48,402 nt of DNA from Bacteroidales bacterium (GCA_020026355.1 JAHHQP010000013.1:1-48402), one strand, 5' to 3'. Positions 9,151 to 17,136 are shown, counted from the stretch's first letter. The notes: generated by a model not told the origin, from the letters alone. Program-made: numbers and translations.

Positions 9151-9182
9151 TATATTTGCATCGCTACATTTCGGCAAATATA
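9151..9182. promoter_or_regulatory. Face-to-face -7 boxes of pyrE and the NUDIX gene in an inverted repeat
   Basis: TATATTTGC at 9151-9159 (plus) and its exact reverse complement GCAAATATA at 9174-9182 both contain a perfect Bacteroidota -7 box. The plus box would start transcription near 9164 toward the NUDIX gene; the minus box near 9169 toward pyrE. The boxes point at each other, so the transcripts would overlap by a few bases. The -33 matches are weak (ATTG at 9126-9129 for plus). Confidence 0.6.
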
Positions 9183-9199
9183 ATAATATTAAAAGACAT

Positions 9200-9811
9200 A
9201 TGCACAAGATATACTTCGAAAAACGCTGCATCGCTATCTGCCCTCCCGACGAAGCGGCATTGACCGATCCGAACGCCATCGAATTCAGGCTGGGAGAGCA
9301 AGTGGACATCCACAGGCTGATCAGCATGTTCGAAGTATCCGATTCCCTGCTCAGGATCTACATACCTACGGAAGACACGGCAAAGACCTACCGGAAAATC
9401 TGCGGCGAGTTCATGGAAGTGAATGCAGCCGGAGGTCTGGTATCCAACCGGCGCGGAGATTACCTGCTGATCAACCGGAACAATCTGTGGGACCTGCCGA
9501 AAGGGCATCAGGATCCTGGAGAAGACATCAGGACGACTGCATTGCGAGAAGTGCAGGAGGAAACCGGCATCGGAGACCTGATTCTCCGGGACCTGATCTG
9601 CACGACGGACCACTGCTACAAGCGGAACGGCATCTGGCACCTGAAACATACCTGGTGGTACGACATGCTCTATACCGAACCGACGGATCTGATTCCTCAA
9701 CGGGAAGAAGACATCTCCAAGGCAGCCTGGGTCGCCAAGTCCAGCCTTCCCCCTTTCCTGCAGAAGACCTATCCGTCCATCATCGAGGTCTTCCGGGAAG
9801 CAAAAATATGA
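9200..9811 (+). CDS. NUDIX hydrolase with N-terminal extension
   Basis: A pyrophosphohydrolase-type protein of 203 residues. The Nudix box is canonical: G102 through I124, with GHQDPGE, then REVQEETGI, matching GX5EX7REUXEEXGU. WDLPKGH just before it is typical of ADP-ribose and diadenosine-polyphosphate-type members. The first ~75 residues form a separate N-terminal domain seen in a Bacteroidota-specific group. The substrate cannot be read from the sequence. It is transcribed alone, divergent from pyrE; start ATG 9200 lies about 36 bases from the predicted transcription start. Confidence 0.85.
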   Translation: MHKIYFEKRCIAICPPDEAALTDPNAIEFRLGEQVDIHRLISMFEVSDSLLRIYIPTEDTAKTYRKICGEFMEVNAAGGLVSNRRGDYLLINRNNLWDLPKGHQDPGEDIRTTALREVQEETGIGDLILRDLICTTDHCYKRNGIWHLKHTWWYDMLYTEPTDLIPQREEDISKAAWVAKSSLPPFLQKTYPSIIEVFREAKI

Positions 9812-9872
9812 TTTTCAAAGATTTTCGGAACTGTAATGAAACAAAATTCAATAAAATCCGTATAATAATATG

Positions 9873-9894
9873 ATTGTGCACAACAAAGCACAAT
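9873..9894. other. Inverted repeat just upstream of queA
   Basis: ATTGTGC-N8-GCACAAT has perfect 7-nt arms and ends 11 bases before the queA ATG. There is no T-run behind it, so it is unlikely to be a terminator. As RNA it would form a hairpin close to the start codon; as DNA it could be an operator. Confidence 0.4.
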
Positions 9895-9905
9895 GTTAGA
9901 AAAAC

Positions 9906-10958
9906 ATGAAATTATCACAGTTCCAATTCAACCTTACAAAGGACAAAGTTGCCTCAGAACCAGCTAGATGGCGTGACGAGTGCAAGCTCATGGTGCTCCA
10001 CAAGAAGACAGGCGAGATCGAGCACAAACTTTTCAAGAATATCATCGACTATTTCGGCAAGGGTGACACCTTCGTGCTGAACGACACGAAAGTCTTCCCG
10101 GCACGTCTCTACGGAAACAAGGAAAAGACCGGCGCGGACATCGAGGTGTTCCTGCTCCGTGAGCTGAACAGGGAACAGCGCCTCTGGGATGTCATCGTCG
10201 ATCCAGCCAGGAAGATCAGGATCGGCAACAAGCTGTATTTCGGTGAAGACGAGAGTCTCGTGGCCGAAGTGATCGACAACACCACTTCTCGCGGAAGAAC
10301 CCTCCGCTTCCTTTTCGACGGCAGCTATGAAGAATTCAAGGAGAGCCTGTTCGCGCTCGGCGAGACCCCGGTTCCGAAATGGGTGAAGGAACATGTGACC
10401 GAGGAAGACAAAGAGAATTTCCAGACCATCTTCGCCAAGAACGAAGGTGCCGTCTCCGCTCCTGCAGCAGGCCTGCATTTCAGCCGCGAGCTGTTCAACA
10501 GGATGATCCTGAAAGATATCAACAAAGTGTTCATCACCTCCCACATGGGCATCGGCCATTTCAGATCCGTGGATGTGGAAGACCTGTCCAAGCACAAGAT
10601 GGATTCCGAGCGGCTCATCATCAGCCAGGAAAGCGCTGACAAGATCAATGAGACCAAGAAGAACAAGCACAAGGTACTGGCTGTCGGCGTGACTGTCATC
10701 AGAGGTCTGGAGACCTACGTCACCACCAATGATGAAGTCAGACCTTTCGACGGATGGACCAACAAGTTCATCTTTCCACCTTACCGTTTCGCCATTCCGG
10801 ATGCGGTCGTTTCAAACTTCCACCTCCCATGCTCGACCATGCTGATGTCCATCGCGGCTTTCGGCGGTTATGAGAACGTCATGAATGCCTATGCGACCGC
10901 TTTGAAAGAAGACTACAAATTCGGTCCTTACGGCGACGCGCTCCTGATCGTGGACTGA
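9906..10958 (+). CDS. queA: S-adenosylmethionine:tRNA ribosyltransferase-isomerase
   Basis: Transfers and isomerises the ribosyl moiety of SAM onto preQ1-modified tRNA to give epoxyqueuosine. It has 350 residues, the usual length. Family motifs are FVLNDTKVFPARLYG near residue 56, SAPAAGLHFSRELF near 183, and PYRFAIPDAVVSNFHLP with STMLMSIAAFGGYE near the C-terminus. It is followed by a Rho-independent terminator and so closes its transcription unit. No other queuosine gene is in the window. Confidence 0.95.
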   Translation: MKLSQFQFNLTKDKVASEPARWRDECKLMVLHKKTGEIEHKLFKNIIDYFGKGDTFVLNDTKVFPARLYGNKEKTGADIEVFLLRELNREQRLWDVIVDPARKIRIGNKLYFGEDESLVAEVIDNTTSRGRTLRFLFDGSYEEFKESLFALGETPVPKWVKEHVTEEDKENFQTIFAKNEGAVSAPAAGLHFSRELFNRMILKDINKVFITSHMGIGHFRSVDVEDLSKHKMDSERLIISQESADKINETKKNKHKVLAVGVTVIRGLETYVTTNDEVRPFDGWTNKFIFPPYRFAIPDAVVSNFHLPCSTMLMSIAAFGGYENVMNAYATALKEDYKFGPYGDALLIVD

Positions 10959-11006
10959 TGAGATCCGACGAAAGCAAACAAAAGGAAAAACATTCTTAAG
11001 AAAAAG

Positions 11007-11046
11007 AAAAAGCGGTACCCTGCATCGGCAGGATGCCGCTTTTTTC
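11007..11046 (+). terminator. Rho-independent terminator after queA
   Basis: The arms are 11011-11023 and 11028-11040 (13 nt each, one mismatch and one G-T pair, loop ATCG), followed by six T's. An A-run precedes the stem, so some termination in the other direction is possible. Confidence 0.85.
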
Positions 11047-11049
11047 AGT

Positions 11050-11057
11050 TAGTTTTG
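11050..11057 (+). promoter_or_regulatory. Probable -7 box of dprA
   Basis: TAGTTTTG matches TAnnTTTG and lies directly after the queA terminator, 27 bases before the dprA ATG. No good -33 TTTG is at the expected distance. Confidence 0.45.
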
Positions 11058-11083
11058 TCCGGAACTTCTAAACTGGAAAGAAC

Positions 11084-12223
11084 ATGGATGACAAAATCTT
11101 TCATTGTGCGCTCAACCGCATTTTCCTGCCGGAACCAGAAAAAGGAAGTCGGCTGATCGAAGCGGCCGGCTCCGCCCGGCAAGTCTTCGACCTGGACGAA
11201 TACACGCTCAGCACCCTGACCGGCCCGGACACTCCAAGGCGGCTGCTCATCGGAAGCAAGGCACTGGACGAGGCAGCAGAAGAACTGGAACGGCTGGCTA
11301 GGAAAGGGATTCGTTTCATTCCGGAAAACGACCCTACCTACCCGAGCCTGCTGAAAGAATGTCCCGACGGCCCGATCGGCCTCTATGTGCGCGGCGAACT
11401 CCCGGAGTCCGGACAGGATGCCGTCGCCATCGTGGGAACCCGCGACATCTCGCAATACGGCACGGAATGGTGCGGGCGCATCATAGAGGCCATCGCCTCC
11501 TGCAAGGAGAGACCGCTGATCGTCAGCGGTCTGGCCATCGGGACCGACATCACCGCCCAGCAGGCTGCCCTGTCCGCGGGACTGACGACCATGGGAGTCA
11601 TGGCTACAGGACCAGACACCATCTACCCTGCCCGACACCGACGTTTCGGAGAACGGCTCTGCCAGACCCCTGGCTGTTCGCTGGTTACAGAGTTTCCACC
11701 GGCCACAGCCCCGATGCCCTATCGCTTCCTGCAACGGAACAGGATCATCGCCGGTCTCTGCCGGGCCACCATCGTCATCGAATCCCGAATCCGCGGCGGC
11801 AGTCTGAACACCGCCAGCTACGCCTTCGGCTATGACCGGTCTGTCTTCGCTCTTCCAGGCCGGGTGGACGACCCACGTTCACAAGGCTGCAACTGGCTCA
11901 TACGCAACTGTATCGCAGAATCCATCGAAACCCTGGAGGACCTGCTGAAAAGCCTGTCGCTGAAACGGGACAGCGGAAAGAAGAAAACGGAACAGAAGAT
12001 CAGCGAGACCTACGCCGGCTGCGTCGGCGAAGACGAGGTCAGCCGGATGTCAGACCTGCTGCTCTGCATCCGCTCCCGGAGAGGGCAGACCGTCGAAGAA
12101 CTGGCCGGAAGCACCGGATTGCCGATCAGAACCGTCACTGAACTGACCGGATTGCTGGAAGCGGACGGATTCATCTGCGCAGACCTGCTCGGCAGATATA
12201 TGATTAACGTAAAAAAAATGTAA
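11084..12223 (+). CDS. dprA: DNA-processing protein DprA
   Basis: Binds incoming single-stranded DNA and loads RecA during natural transformation; also found in non-competent species. The protein has 379 residues. The Rossmann core begins with VAIVGTRDISQYG (about residue 122) and continues with SGLAIGTDITAQQAAL, LPGRVDDPRSQGCNWLI and RNRIIAGLCRATIVIES, all DprA/Smf hallmarks. The C-terminal ~65 residues (SDLLLCIRSRRGQTVEELA, then TELTGLLEADGFI) fit the winged-helix DprA_WH domain. An N-terminal SAM-like segment is present. tatD follows 27 bases after the stop, but a -7 box overlaps the dprA stop, so tatD may be separately transcribed. Confidence 0.93.
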   Translation: MDDKIFHCALNRIFLPEPEKGSRLIEAAGSARQVFDLDEYTLSTLTGPDTPRRLLIGSKALDEAAEELERLARKGIRFIPENDPTYPSLLKECPDGPIGLYVRGELPESGQDAVAIVGTRDISQYGTEWCGRIIEAIASCKERPLIVSGLAIGTDITAQQAALSAGLTTMGVMATGPDTIYPARHRRFGERLCQTPGCSLVTEFPPATAPMPYRFLQRNRIIAGLCRATIVIESRIRGGSLNTASYAFGYDRSVFALPGRVDDPRSQGCNWLIRNCIAESIETLEDLLKSLSLKRDSGKKKTEQKISETYAGCVGEDEVSRMSDLLLCIRSRRGQTVEELAGSTGLPIRTVTELTGLLEADGFICADLLGRYMINVKKM

Positions 12224-12228
12224 CTTTG
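12221..12228 (+). promoter_or_regulatory. Probable -7 box for tatD-ansA, overlapping the dprA stop
   Basis: TAACTTTG is a full match to TAnnTTTG; its first three bases are the dprA stop codon. It lies 22 bases before the tatD ATG. The -33 region shows no TTTG at the standard spacing. Confidence 0.5.
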
Positions 12229-12250
12229 CCTCAGTAAAAAGACAAAGTCA

Positions 12251-13018
12251 ATGGAGTTCACAGACACTCATTCCCACCTGTACGACGAAGCCTTCACCGG
12301 CGAAGAGGATCAAGCCGTCGGACGGGCCGTCGAAGCCGGGGTCACGAAAATCATTTTCCCGGACATCGATGCCGAGACCCGCGACCGGATGTTCGCTCTT
12401 GCAGAGCGGCACACCGGTACCGTCTTCCCTTGCCTGGGCCTCCATCCTACCTCCGTGAACGCGGACTGGAAGAAGGAGCTGGAAGATATGGAGAACTACC
12501 TGGACCGAGACATCCGGGCCATCGGAGAAATCGGCATGGACCTCTACTGGTCGAAAGAATTCCAGAAGGAACAGCAGGAAGCTTTCCGGCAGCAGATCCG
12601 GCTGGCTGCCCGGCTGGATCTGCCGGTCATCATCCATTCCCGAGAAGCCACGAAACCGATCCTGGACATCCTGAAAGAAGAAAAATCGCTCGGGAACAGA
12701 GGCGTGTTCCATGCCTTCAGCGGAAGCCTGGAAACCTTCCATGAACTGCAGGAACTTGGAGACTGGCATGTCGGAATCGGCGGAGTCGTCACCTTCAAGA
12801 AAGCCTCCATCGCCGAAACCGTGAAGTCCATTCCATTGAGCAGGATTCTCCTGGAGACAGATTCCCCATACCTGACACCGGCACCTCACCGAGGGACGCG
12901 CAACGAAAGCAGCTACATCCCGCTCATCGCCCGCAAGATCGCGGAACTGAAAGGATGCAGCTTGGAAGAAGTCGCGCAGGCAACCACAGAAAATGCCCAT
13001 AATCTATTCCAAATATGA
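12251..13018 (+). CDS. tatD: TatD family metal-dependent hydrolase
   Basis: A TIM-barrel metallohydrolase of the TatD DNase family, linked to 3'-5' DNA/RNA exonuclease activity and quality control. Its 255 residues carry all metal sites: TDTHSHLYDE at residues 4-13, GEIGMDLYW, VIIHSREATKP, VFHAFSGS and LLETDSPYL. The length is normal. Its stop overlaps the ansA start (ATGA at 13015-13018), indicating translational coupling. Confidence 0.92.
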   Translation: MEFTDTHSHLYDEAFTGEEDQAVGRAVEAGVTKIIFPDIDAETRDRMFALAERHTGTVFPCLGLHPTSVNADWKKELEDMENYLDRDIRAIGEIGMDLYWSKEFQKEQQEAFRQQIRLAARLDLPVIIHSREATKPILDILKEEKSLGNRGVFHAFSGSLETFHELQELGDWHVGIGGVVTFKKASIAETVKSIPLSRILLETDSPYLTPAPHRGTRNESSYIPLIARKIAELKGCSLEEVAQATTENAHNLFQI

Positions 13019-14061
13019 ACACAGCAGCCTTGAAATCATCCATTCTCCTCATCTACACAGGAGGCACCATCGGCATGAAGGAAGATCCTGTAGACCAGAC
13101 CCTGAAACCCTTCGACTTCAGTCAGATTCTGGACGAAGTTCCGGAGTTGGGGAAATTCGCCTGCCGGATCGATTCCCATACCTTCGACCCCCTCATCGAC
13201 TCCTCCGATGTAGAGCCGCGCATGTGGCAGGAACTTGTCAGCCTCATTGACCGGAAATATGAAGAATACGACGGTTTCGTCATTCTTCACGGAACTGACA
13301 CGATGGCCTATTCCGCATCGACCTTAAGTTTCATGATCGAAGGCCTGACCAAGCCGATCATCTTCACCGGAAGCCAGCTTCCGATCGGAAGACCAAGGAC
13401 AGACGGGAAGGAAAACCTCATCTCCGCCGTCGAGATCGCCGCCGCGAAAGATGACCAAGGACATGCAGTCGTACCGGAAGTGTGCATCTGCTTCGACAAC
13501 GTGCTCATGCGCGGCAACCGTACTTCCAAGATCAACTCCTCGGATTTCAGGGCCTTCCGATCCGAAAATTTTCCGGCCCTGGCGGAAGCCGGAATCAACA
13601 TCCGGTACAACAGAGCCGTGATCCGCTACCCGGAAGACTGGGAAAGACGTCCGATATTCGACACGGAAATCGACCCGAGGATCGCAATTCTGAAAATCCA
13701 TCCGGGCATCACCGAAAATGTCGTCCGCGACATCTTGCTGTCTCCGGAACCGAGAGCCGTCATCATCGAAACCTATGGTTCAGGAAACGCGCCTTCAAAA
13801 CCTTGGTTCCTATCGAGCGTACGGAGAGCCTGCGAAGAAGGGAAGATCGTCGTGAACGTCACGCAATGTCTGGCCGGAAACGTGGACATGAGCATCTATG
13901 CGACCGGAAAAGCGCTGGAAAAAGCAGGAGTCCTGAGCGGACATGACAGCACTACGGAAAGTGCGCTCGGAAAGCTCTTCCACCTCATGGGCAAATCATC
14001 TTCAAACGATTACGTGAAGAAAGAGATGCTGAAAAACCTGAGGGGTGAAATAACGAAATAA
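13015..14061 (+). CDS. ansA: Type I L-asparaginase
   Basis: Hydrolyses asparagine to aspartate and ammonia. It has 348 residues. The first catalytic threonine is in IYTGGTIGMKED (about residue 16); the second Thr-Asp pair is in ILHGTDTMAYSAS. There is no signal peptide, so the enzyme is cytoplasmic (type I). The downstream VNVTQCLAGNVDMSIYATG also fits the family. It overlaps tatD by four bases and is followed by 132 bases that carry the exbB promoter. Confidence 0.93.
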   Translation: MNTAALKSSILLIYTGGTIGMKEDPVDQTLKPFDFSQILDEVPELGKFACRIDSHTFDPLIDSSDVEPRMWQELVSLIDRKYEEYDGFVILHGTDTMAYSASTLSFMIEGLTKPIIFTGSQLPIGRPRTDGKENLISAVEIAAAKDDQGHAVVPEVCICFDNVLMRGNRTSKINSSDFRAFRSENFPALAEAGINIRYNRAVIRYPEDWERRPIFDTEIDPRIAILKIHPGITENVVRDILLSPEPRAVIIETYGSGNAPSKPWFLSSVRRACEEGKIVVNVTQCLAGNVDMSIYATGKALEKAGVLSGHDSTTESALGKLFHLMGKSSSNDYVKKEMLKNLRGEITK

Positions 14062-14064
14062 TTC

Positions 14065-14094
14065 TTGTCATTTGAAATAATTTTGCTAAATTGC
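14065..14094 (+). promoter_or_regulatory. Probable promoter of the exbB-exbD cluster
   Basis: TTG at 14065-14067, then 19 bases, then TAAATTGC (14087-14094), close to TTTG-N19-TAnnTTTG but with mismatches. Expected transcription start is near 14099, leaving an AT-rich leader of about 95 bases. Confidence 0.5.
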
Positions 14095-14107
14095 ACCGAA
14101 TTTTAAA

Positions 14108-14128
14108 TGACTGGTCATAGACCTGTCA
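14108..14128 (+). promoter_or_regulatory. Imperfect palindrome at the 5' end of the exbB leader
   Basis: TGAC-T-GGTC-ATA-GACC-T-GTCA: eight base pairs interrupted by one T-T mismatch, with a 3-nt loop. It would lie about ten bases into the mRNA. It could be an RNA-stabilising 5' hairpin or a DNA operator. Confidence 0.5.
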
Positions 14129-14193
14129 ATATCTGAAAAAGAAACAAATAAAACAATATTCAAAAAAATTATTAATTAAACACACAAAGAATC

Positions 14194-14997
14194 ATGAAGA
14201 AATTTTTCGTGTTTTTGGCAGCAATGGGCATCATGGCCTTTTCTGCACAATATGTATCAGCTGAGAACAAAACTCAGAACGATCAGCAGACAGAGCAGGC
14301 AACGCCAGCAGACTCTTTCGTAAACGAAGCTGAAACTCTAGCTGAAGAGACTGAAGAGGCAGGCATTCCTTTGCACCAGGCTTTGAAGACTAAATTCATC
14401 GAGGGTGGTGTAGGATTTATGGCAGCGATCATCGCATGTCTTATCCTCGGTCTTGCCATTGCAATCGAGAGAATCCTCTACCTGAATCTCTCAACCGTAA
14501 ACCACAAGAAGCTTCTCAACAAATTCGAGGCTGCTCTTGAAGAGGGTGGTATCGAGGCTGCTAAAGAACTTTGCTTCAACACCAGAGGTCCGATCGCCAG
14601 CATCTTCTATCAGGGTCTCCTCCGCTATGACGAGGGTATCGAGAACGTGGAGAAAGCAGTCGTTTCCTATGGCTCTGTAAAGAACAACGAAATGGAGAAA
14701 GGTCTTACATGGCTCTCACTCTTCATCGCAATGTCTACCAACCTCGGTTTCTTGGGTACAGTGCTCGGTATGATCGAAGCCTTCGATGCTATCCAGAAAG
14801 CCGGTGATATTTCCCCTAACGTCGTTGCAGGTGGTATGAAAGTCGCTTTGATCACAACAGTCGGCGGTCTTATCGTTGCCCTTATCCTGCAGGTGTTCTA
14901 CAACTACATCCTTTCAAAGATCGACTCTTTGACCAATGAAATGGAGGACGCTTCCATCTCATTCATCGACATTTTGGTAAAACACAACGAAAAATAG
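14194..14997 (+). CDS. exbB: MotA/TolQ/ExbB proton-channel protein with N-terminal extension
   Basis: Inner-membrane stator that, with ExbD/TolR, couples proton flow to TonB- or Tol-type work across the periplasm. Of 267 residues, 1-23 look like a cleavable signal peptide ending VSA, followed by an acidic Gln/Glu/Thr-rich stretch to ~58. The channel core has helices at about 72-97, 170-196 and 210-240, with the family segments STNLGFLGTVLGMIEAF and KVALITTVGGLIVALI. The signal-like N-terminus is an addition relative to short ExbB/TolQ proteins. Codons favour CTT, GCT and GGT more than in neighbouring genes, suggesting high expression. First gene of a four-gene operon. Confidence 0.88.
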   Translation: MKKFFVFLAAMGIMAFSAQYVSAENKTQNDQQTEQATPADSFVNEAETLAEETEEAGIPLHQALKTKFIEGGVGFMAAIIACLILGLAIAIERILYLNLSTVNHKKLLNKFEAALEEGGIEAAKELCFNTRGPIASIFYQGLLRYDEGIENVEKAVVSYGSVKNNEMEKGLTWLSLFIAMSTNLGFLGTVLGMIEAFDAIQKAGDISPNVVAGGMKVALITTVGGLIVALILQVFYNYILSKIDSLTNEMEDASISFIDILVKHNEK

Positions 14998-15004
14998 TTA
15001 GACA

Positions 15005-15946
15005 ATGTACAAGAAGATCATCAAATGGACAATCTTAGTCTGGATGATTCTCAGTGTCATTCTCCTGGCCGTAGGTTACTCACAGGGATGGAAAGACATT
15101 GTAATCAACAGACCGTTGGACAAAGGTGTCGTCATTGAAGCTATGCAGAATGACGTCAAAGCCGATGTCGAGAAGTTTGTCCGTCATTATAACAACATCT
15201 ACAAAGATGAATTGAAAGGTGCTGACTCTCTCAAAGTGATCGCTTTGAACGAAGACCTGACAAAGGAACTCACAGCACAGTCCATGAATATCGTGAACCA
15301 GATCCTCGATGCAGAGCTTGATGACGAGGCTGCAAAGGCAGTGACGCTGGACACGACAGGACTCATCCTTCTCCAGCAGGAGAAACTGGCAGCAGTACTG
15401 AATGTGGACAGAGACAGCCTCATCAACCTCGAGGAGAATGAAGCTGAACTCGTCAAGAAGCACAATGAAGGCTTGAAAAAGAACAAACAGATCAAGGAAC
15501 TTGACCTGCCTGTACGTTTCAAAGCTGACGAAGTCAACAACGCGACTATCGCGAAAACCTTGAACAACGAGATCCATATCCAGCTCTCAGAGAGCAGATG
15601 GGGTGAACCGTTCGTCATCGACTTTGTTGAAATCATTCTGATCTGGGCTTATGTAATGTTCGCTGTCGGAATTCTGGCCATGGTTGTAGTAAGTTTCATC
15701 GTGAACACTGCAAACAACCCGAAATCCCTTCTCAACCTGCTGATCATGCTCGTCGTAGCTGCCGGTGTGATTGCATTGTCATACTTCACAGCTTCAGGCG
15801 CACCAGCAATGGGCATCACAACGGAACAGCCGAGCGGAAGCGTACTGAAATTAACAGATACGATCCTCAACCTTACATACATCATGTCCGTAGCTACCAT
15901 CGGAGCCATGTTGTTCGGCTGGATTTATAATTTGATCAGAAAATAA
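15005..15946 (+). CDS. Unknown membrane protein between exbB and exbD
   Basis: I do not recognise a named family. Of 313 residues, 9-26 form one hydrophobic helix. Residues ~30-205 are a charged, mostly helical, probably periplasmic domain rich in Glu/Lys/Asn. Three hydrophobic segments follow at about 207-233, 243-262 and 287-309. The gene starts 7 bases after exbB and is followed 9 bases later by exbD, so it is surely co-transcribed. Its position suggests a structural partner of the proton-channel complex, but this is inference. Such a gene at this position is, as far as I recall, conserved in Bacteroidales. Confidence 0.8.
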   Translation: MYKKIIKWTILVWMILSVILLAVGYSQGWKDIVINRPLDKGVVIEAMQNDVKADVEKFVRHYNNIYKDELKGADSLKVIALNEDLTKELTAQSMNIVNQILDAELDDEAAKAVTLDTTGLILLQQEKLAAVLNVDRDSLINLEENEAELVKKHNEGLKKNKQIKELDLPVRFKADEVNNATIAKTLNNEIHIQLSESRWGEPFVIDFVEIILIWAYVMFAVGILAMVVVSFIVNTANNPKSLLNLLIMLVVAAGVIALSYFTASGAPAMGITTEQPSGSVLKLTDTILNLTYIMSVATIGAMLFGWIYNLIRK

Positions 15947-15955
15947 ACAAATATC

Positions 15956-16552
15956 ATGGCGGGTAAGAAAACACCAGAGTTAAACTCGAGTTCATCAGCT
16001 GACATTGCATTCCTTTTGCTGTGTTACTTCCTGATGACCACGACTATGAACCAGGATTCAGGCCTGCAGCGTCGTTTGCCACCTCTCCCGGACGAAAGCC
16101 AGAAAGAGGAGACTAAACAGGAAGTGAATCGTCATAACGTGATCGAAGTGAAGGTCAACAAGCAGGACCAGCTTCTGATCGGCCAAGAGCCAATCGACAT
16201 CAGCGTGCTGAAAGAAAGGATCAAGGAAGGCTTGACGAACCCAAACAACAGCAAGGATCTTCCTGACAAGAAGAAAGATACGATCAAAGTTGACGGAAAA
16301 GTCGTTGATATCATGATTTCACAGGGTATCATCTCGCTTCAGAACCATAACTTCACCAGTTACAAGAGGTATATCGAAGTGCAGAATGAGCTGATGAAAG
16401 CCATCAATGAACTCCGCGACGAATTTGCAATGGCATATTTCAAGAAACCGTATCAGAAATTGGACAAGGCAGGACAGGCAGCTGTCAGGAAAGCCGTTCC
16501 GAACAATCTGTCAGAAGGTGAGCCATCAAATGCTGGTGAGGAAAACAATTAA
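15956..16552 (+). CDS. exbD: ExbD/TolR family biopolymer transport protein (first copy)
   Basis: 198 residues with one N-terminal membrane helix (about 15-32, ADIAFLLLCYFLMTTTM). Asp16 in SSADIAFLL corresponds to the proton-carrying Asp of ExbD/TolR. A periplasmic domain follows; residues ~50-110 (VIEVKVNKQDQLLIGQEPID) match the ExbD fold. It is longer than typical ExbD (about 140) because of a C-terminal tail with YKRYIEVQNELMKAINELR. The stop codon overlaps the SD of the next gene. Confidence 0.88.
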   Translation: MAGKKTPELNSSSSADIAFLLLCYFLMTTTMNQDSGLQRRLPPLPDESQKEETKQEVNRHNVIEVKVNKQDQLLIGQEPIDISVLKERIKEGLTNPNNSKDLPDKKKDTIKVDGKVVDIMISQGIISLQNHNFTSYKRYIEVQNELMKAINELRDEFAMAYFKKPYQKLDKAGQAAVRKAVPNNLSEGEPSNAGEENN

Positions 16553-16558
16553 AGGAGG
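16552..16558 (+). promoter_or_regulatory. Strong Shine-Dalgarno before the second exbD
   Basis: AAGGAGG lies 8 bases before ATG 16567 and overlaps the last base of the upstream stop codon. Most other starts in this window have AT-rich leaders with no SD, so this one stands out. Confidence 0.75.
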
Positions 16559-16566
16559 AAAACAGA

Positions 16567-17031
16567 ATGTCAAAATTTAAACCATCTGGAAAGAAAGAAG
16601 TACCTGCATTGTCTCAGGGATCCTTGTCAGATATCGTCTTCATGCTGTTGTTCTTCTTTATGGTGACAACCAGTATGCGTGAGACCGAGAACAAGGTGAT
16701 GGTCAAGGTTCCTGAAGCTACAGAAGTAGCGAAACTGGAAAGAAAGGACTTGACTTCCTACATCAACATCGGTCGTCCGGTAAAAGATCTGCAGAGACAG
16801 TACGGTACGGAGCCGCTCATCCAGCTGAACGATTCTTTCAAGAAAACTGATGAAATCCGCGATTTCATCGCCAATGAAAGAAACGCGATGTCCGAACTGG
16901 ACCGTCAGCAGATGACCGTAGCCATCAGGGCTGATGAGAGCGTGAGAATGCGTATCATCACTGAGGTCAAGATGGAGCTCAGAAGATGCCAGGCATTGAG
17001 CATCATGTACACAGCCAGAAAGAAAGAGTAA
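16567..17031 (+). CDS. exbD: ExbD/TolR family biopolymer transport protein (second copy)
   Basis: 154 residues, close to the standard ExbD length. The membrane helix at ~21-37 (SDIVFMLLFFFMVTTSM) carries the conserved Asp at position 22. The periplasmic domain includes YINIGRPVKD and AIRADESVRMRIITEVKMEL, the latter matching the conserved C-terminal ExbD segment. Two different ExbD paralogues after one ExbB may allow a heteromeric ExbD pair. The operon ends here with a strong terminator. Confidence 0.9.
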   Translation: MSKFKPSGKKEVPALSQGSLSDIVFMLLFFFMVTTSMRETENKVMVKVPEATEVAKLERKDLTSYINIGRPVKDLQRQYGTEPLIQLNDSFKKTDEIRDFIANERNAMSELDRQQMTVAIRADESVRMRIITEVKMELRRCQALSIMYTARKKE

Positions 17032-17051
17032 TTCTCTCTAACATACATTTG

Positions 17052-17087
17052 AAAGAAGAACCGGAATTTTCCGGTTCTTCTTTTTTT
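17052..17087 (+). terminator. Rho-independent terminator of the exbB-exbD operon
   Basis: GAAGAACCGG (17055-17064), loop AATTTT, CCGGTTCTTC (17071-17080): a perfect 10-bp stem followed by seven T's. The A-run before the stem extends the pairing by up to three bases. Confidence 0.95.
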
Positions 17088-17106
17088 ATATATGTATGAC
17101 ATTTAT

Positions 17107-17114
17107 TATCTTTG
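17107..17114 (+). promoter_or_regulatory. -7 box of the asnS promoter
   Basis: TATCTTTG is a full match to TAnnTTTG, 22 bases before the asnS ATG. A T-run (17081-17087) is where -33 would be. This places the transcription start after any in-frame ATG at 17092 and fixes the asnS start at 17137. Confidence 0.7.
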
Positions 17115-17136
17115 CAAAGTTTGTATAAAAATCACG

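Noticed and set aside
9873..9905. preQ1 riboswitch before queA
   Set aside because: Only a simple hairpin is present; I cannot match the conserved loop and tail of known preQ1 classes.
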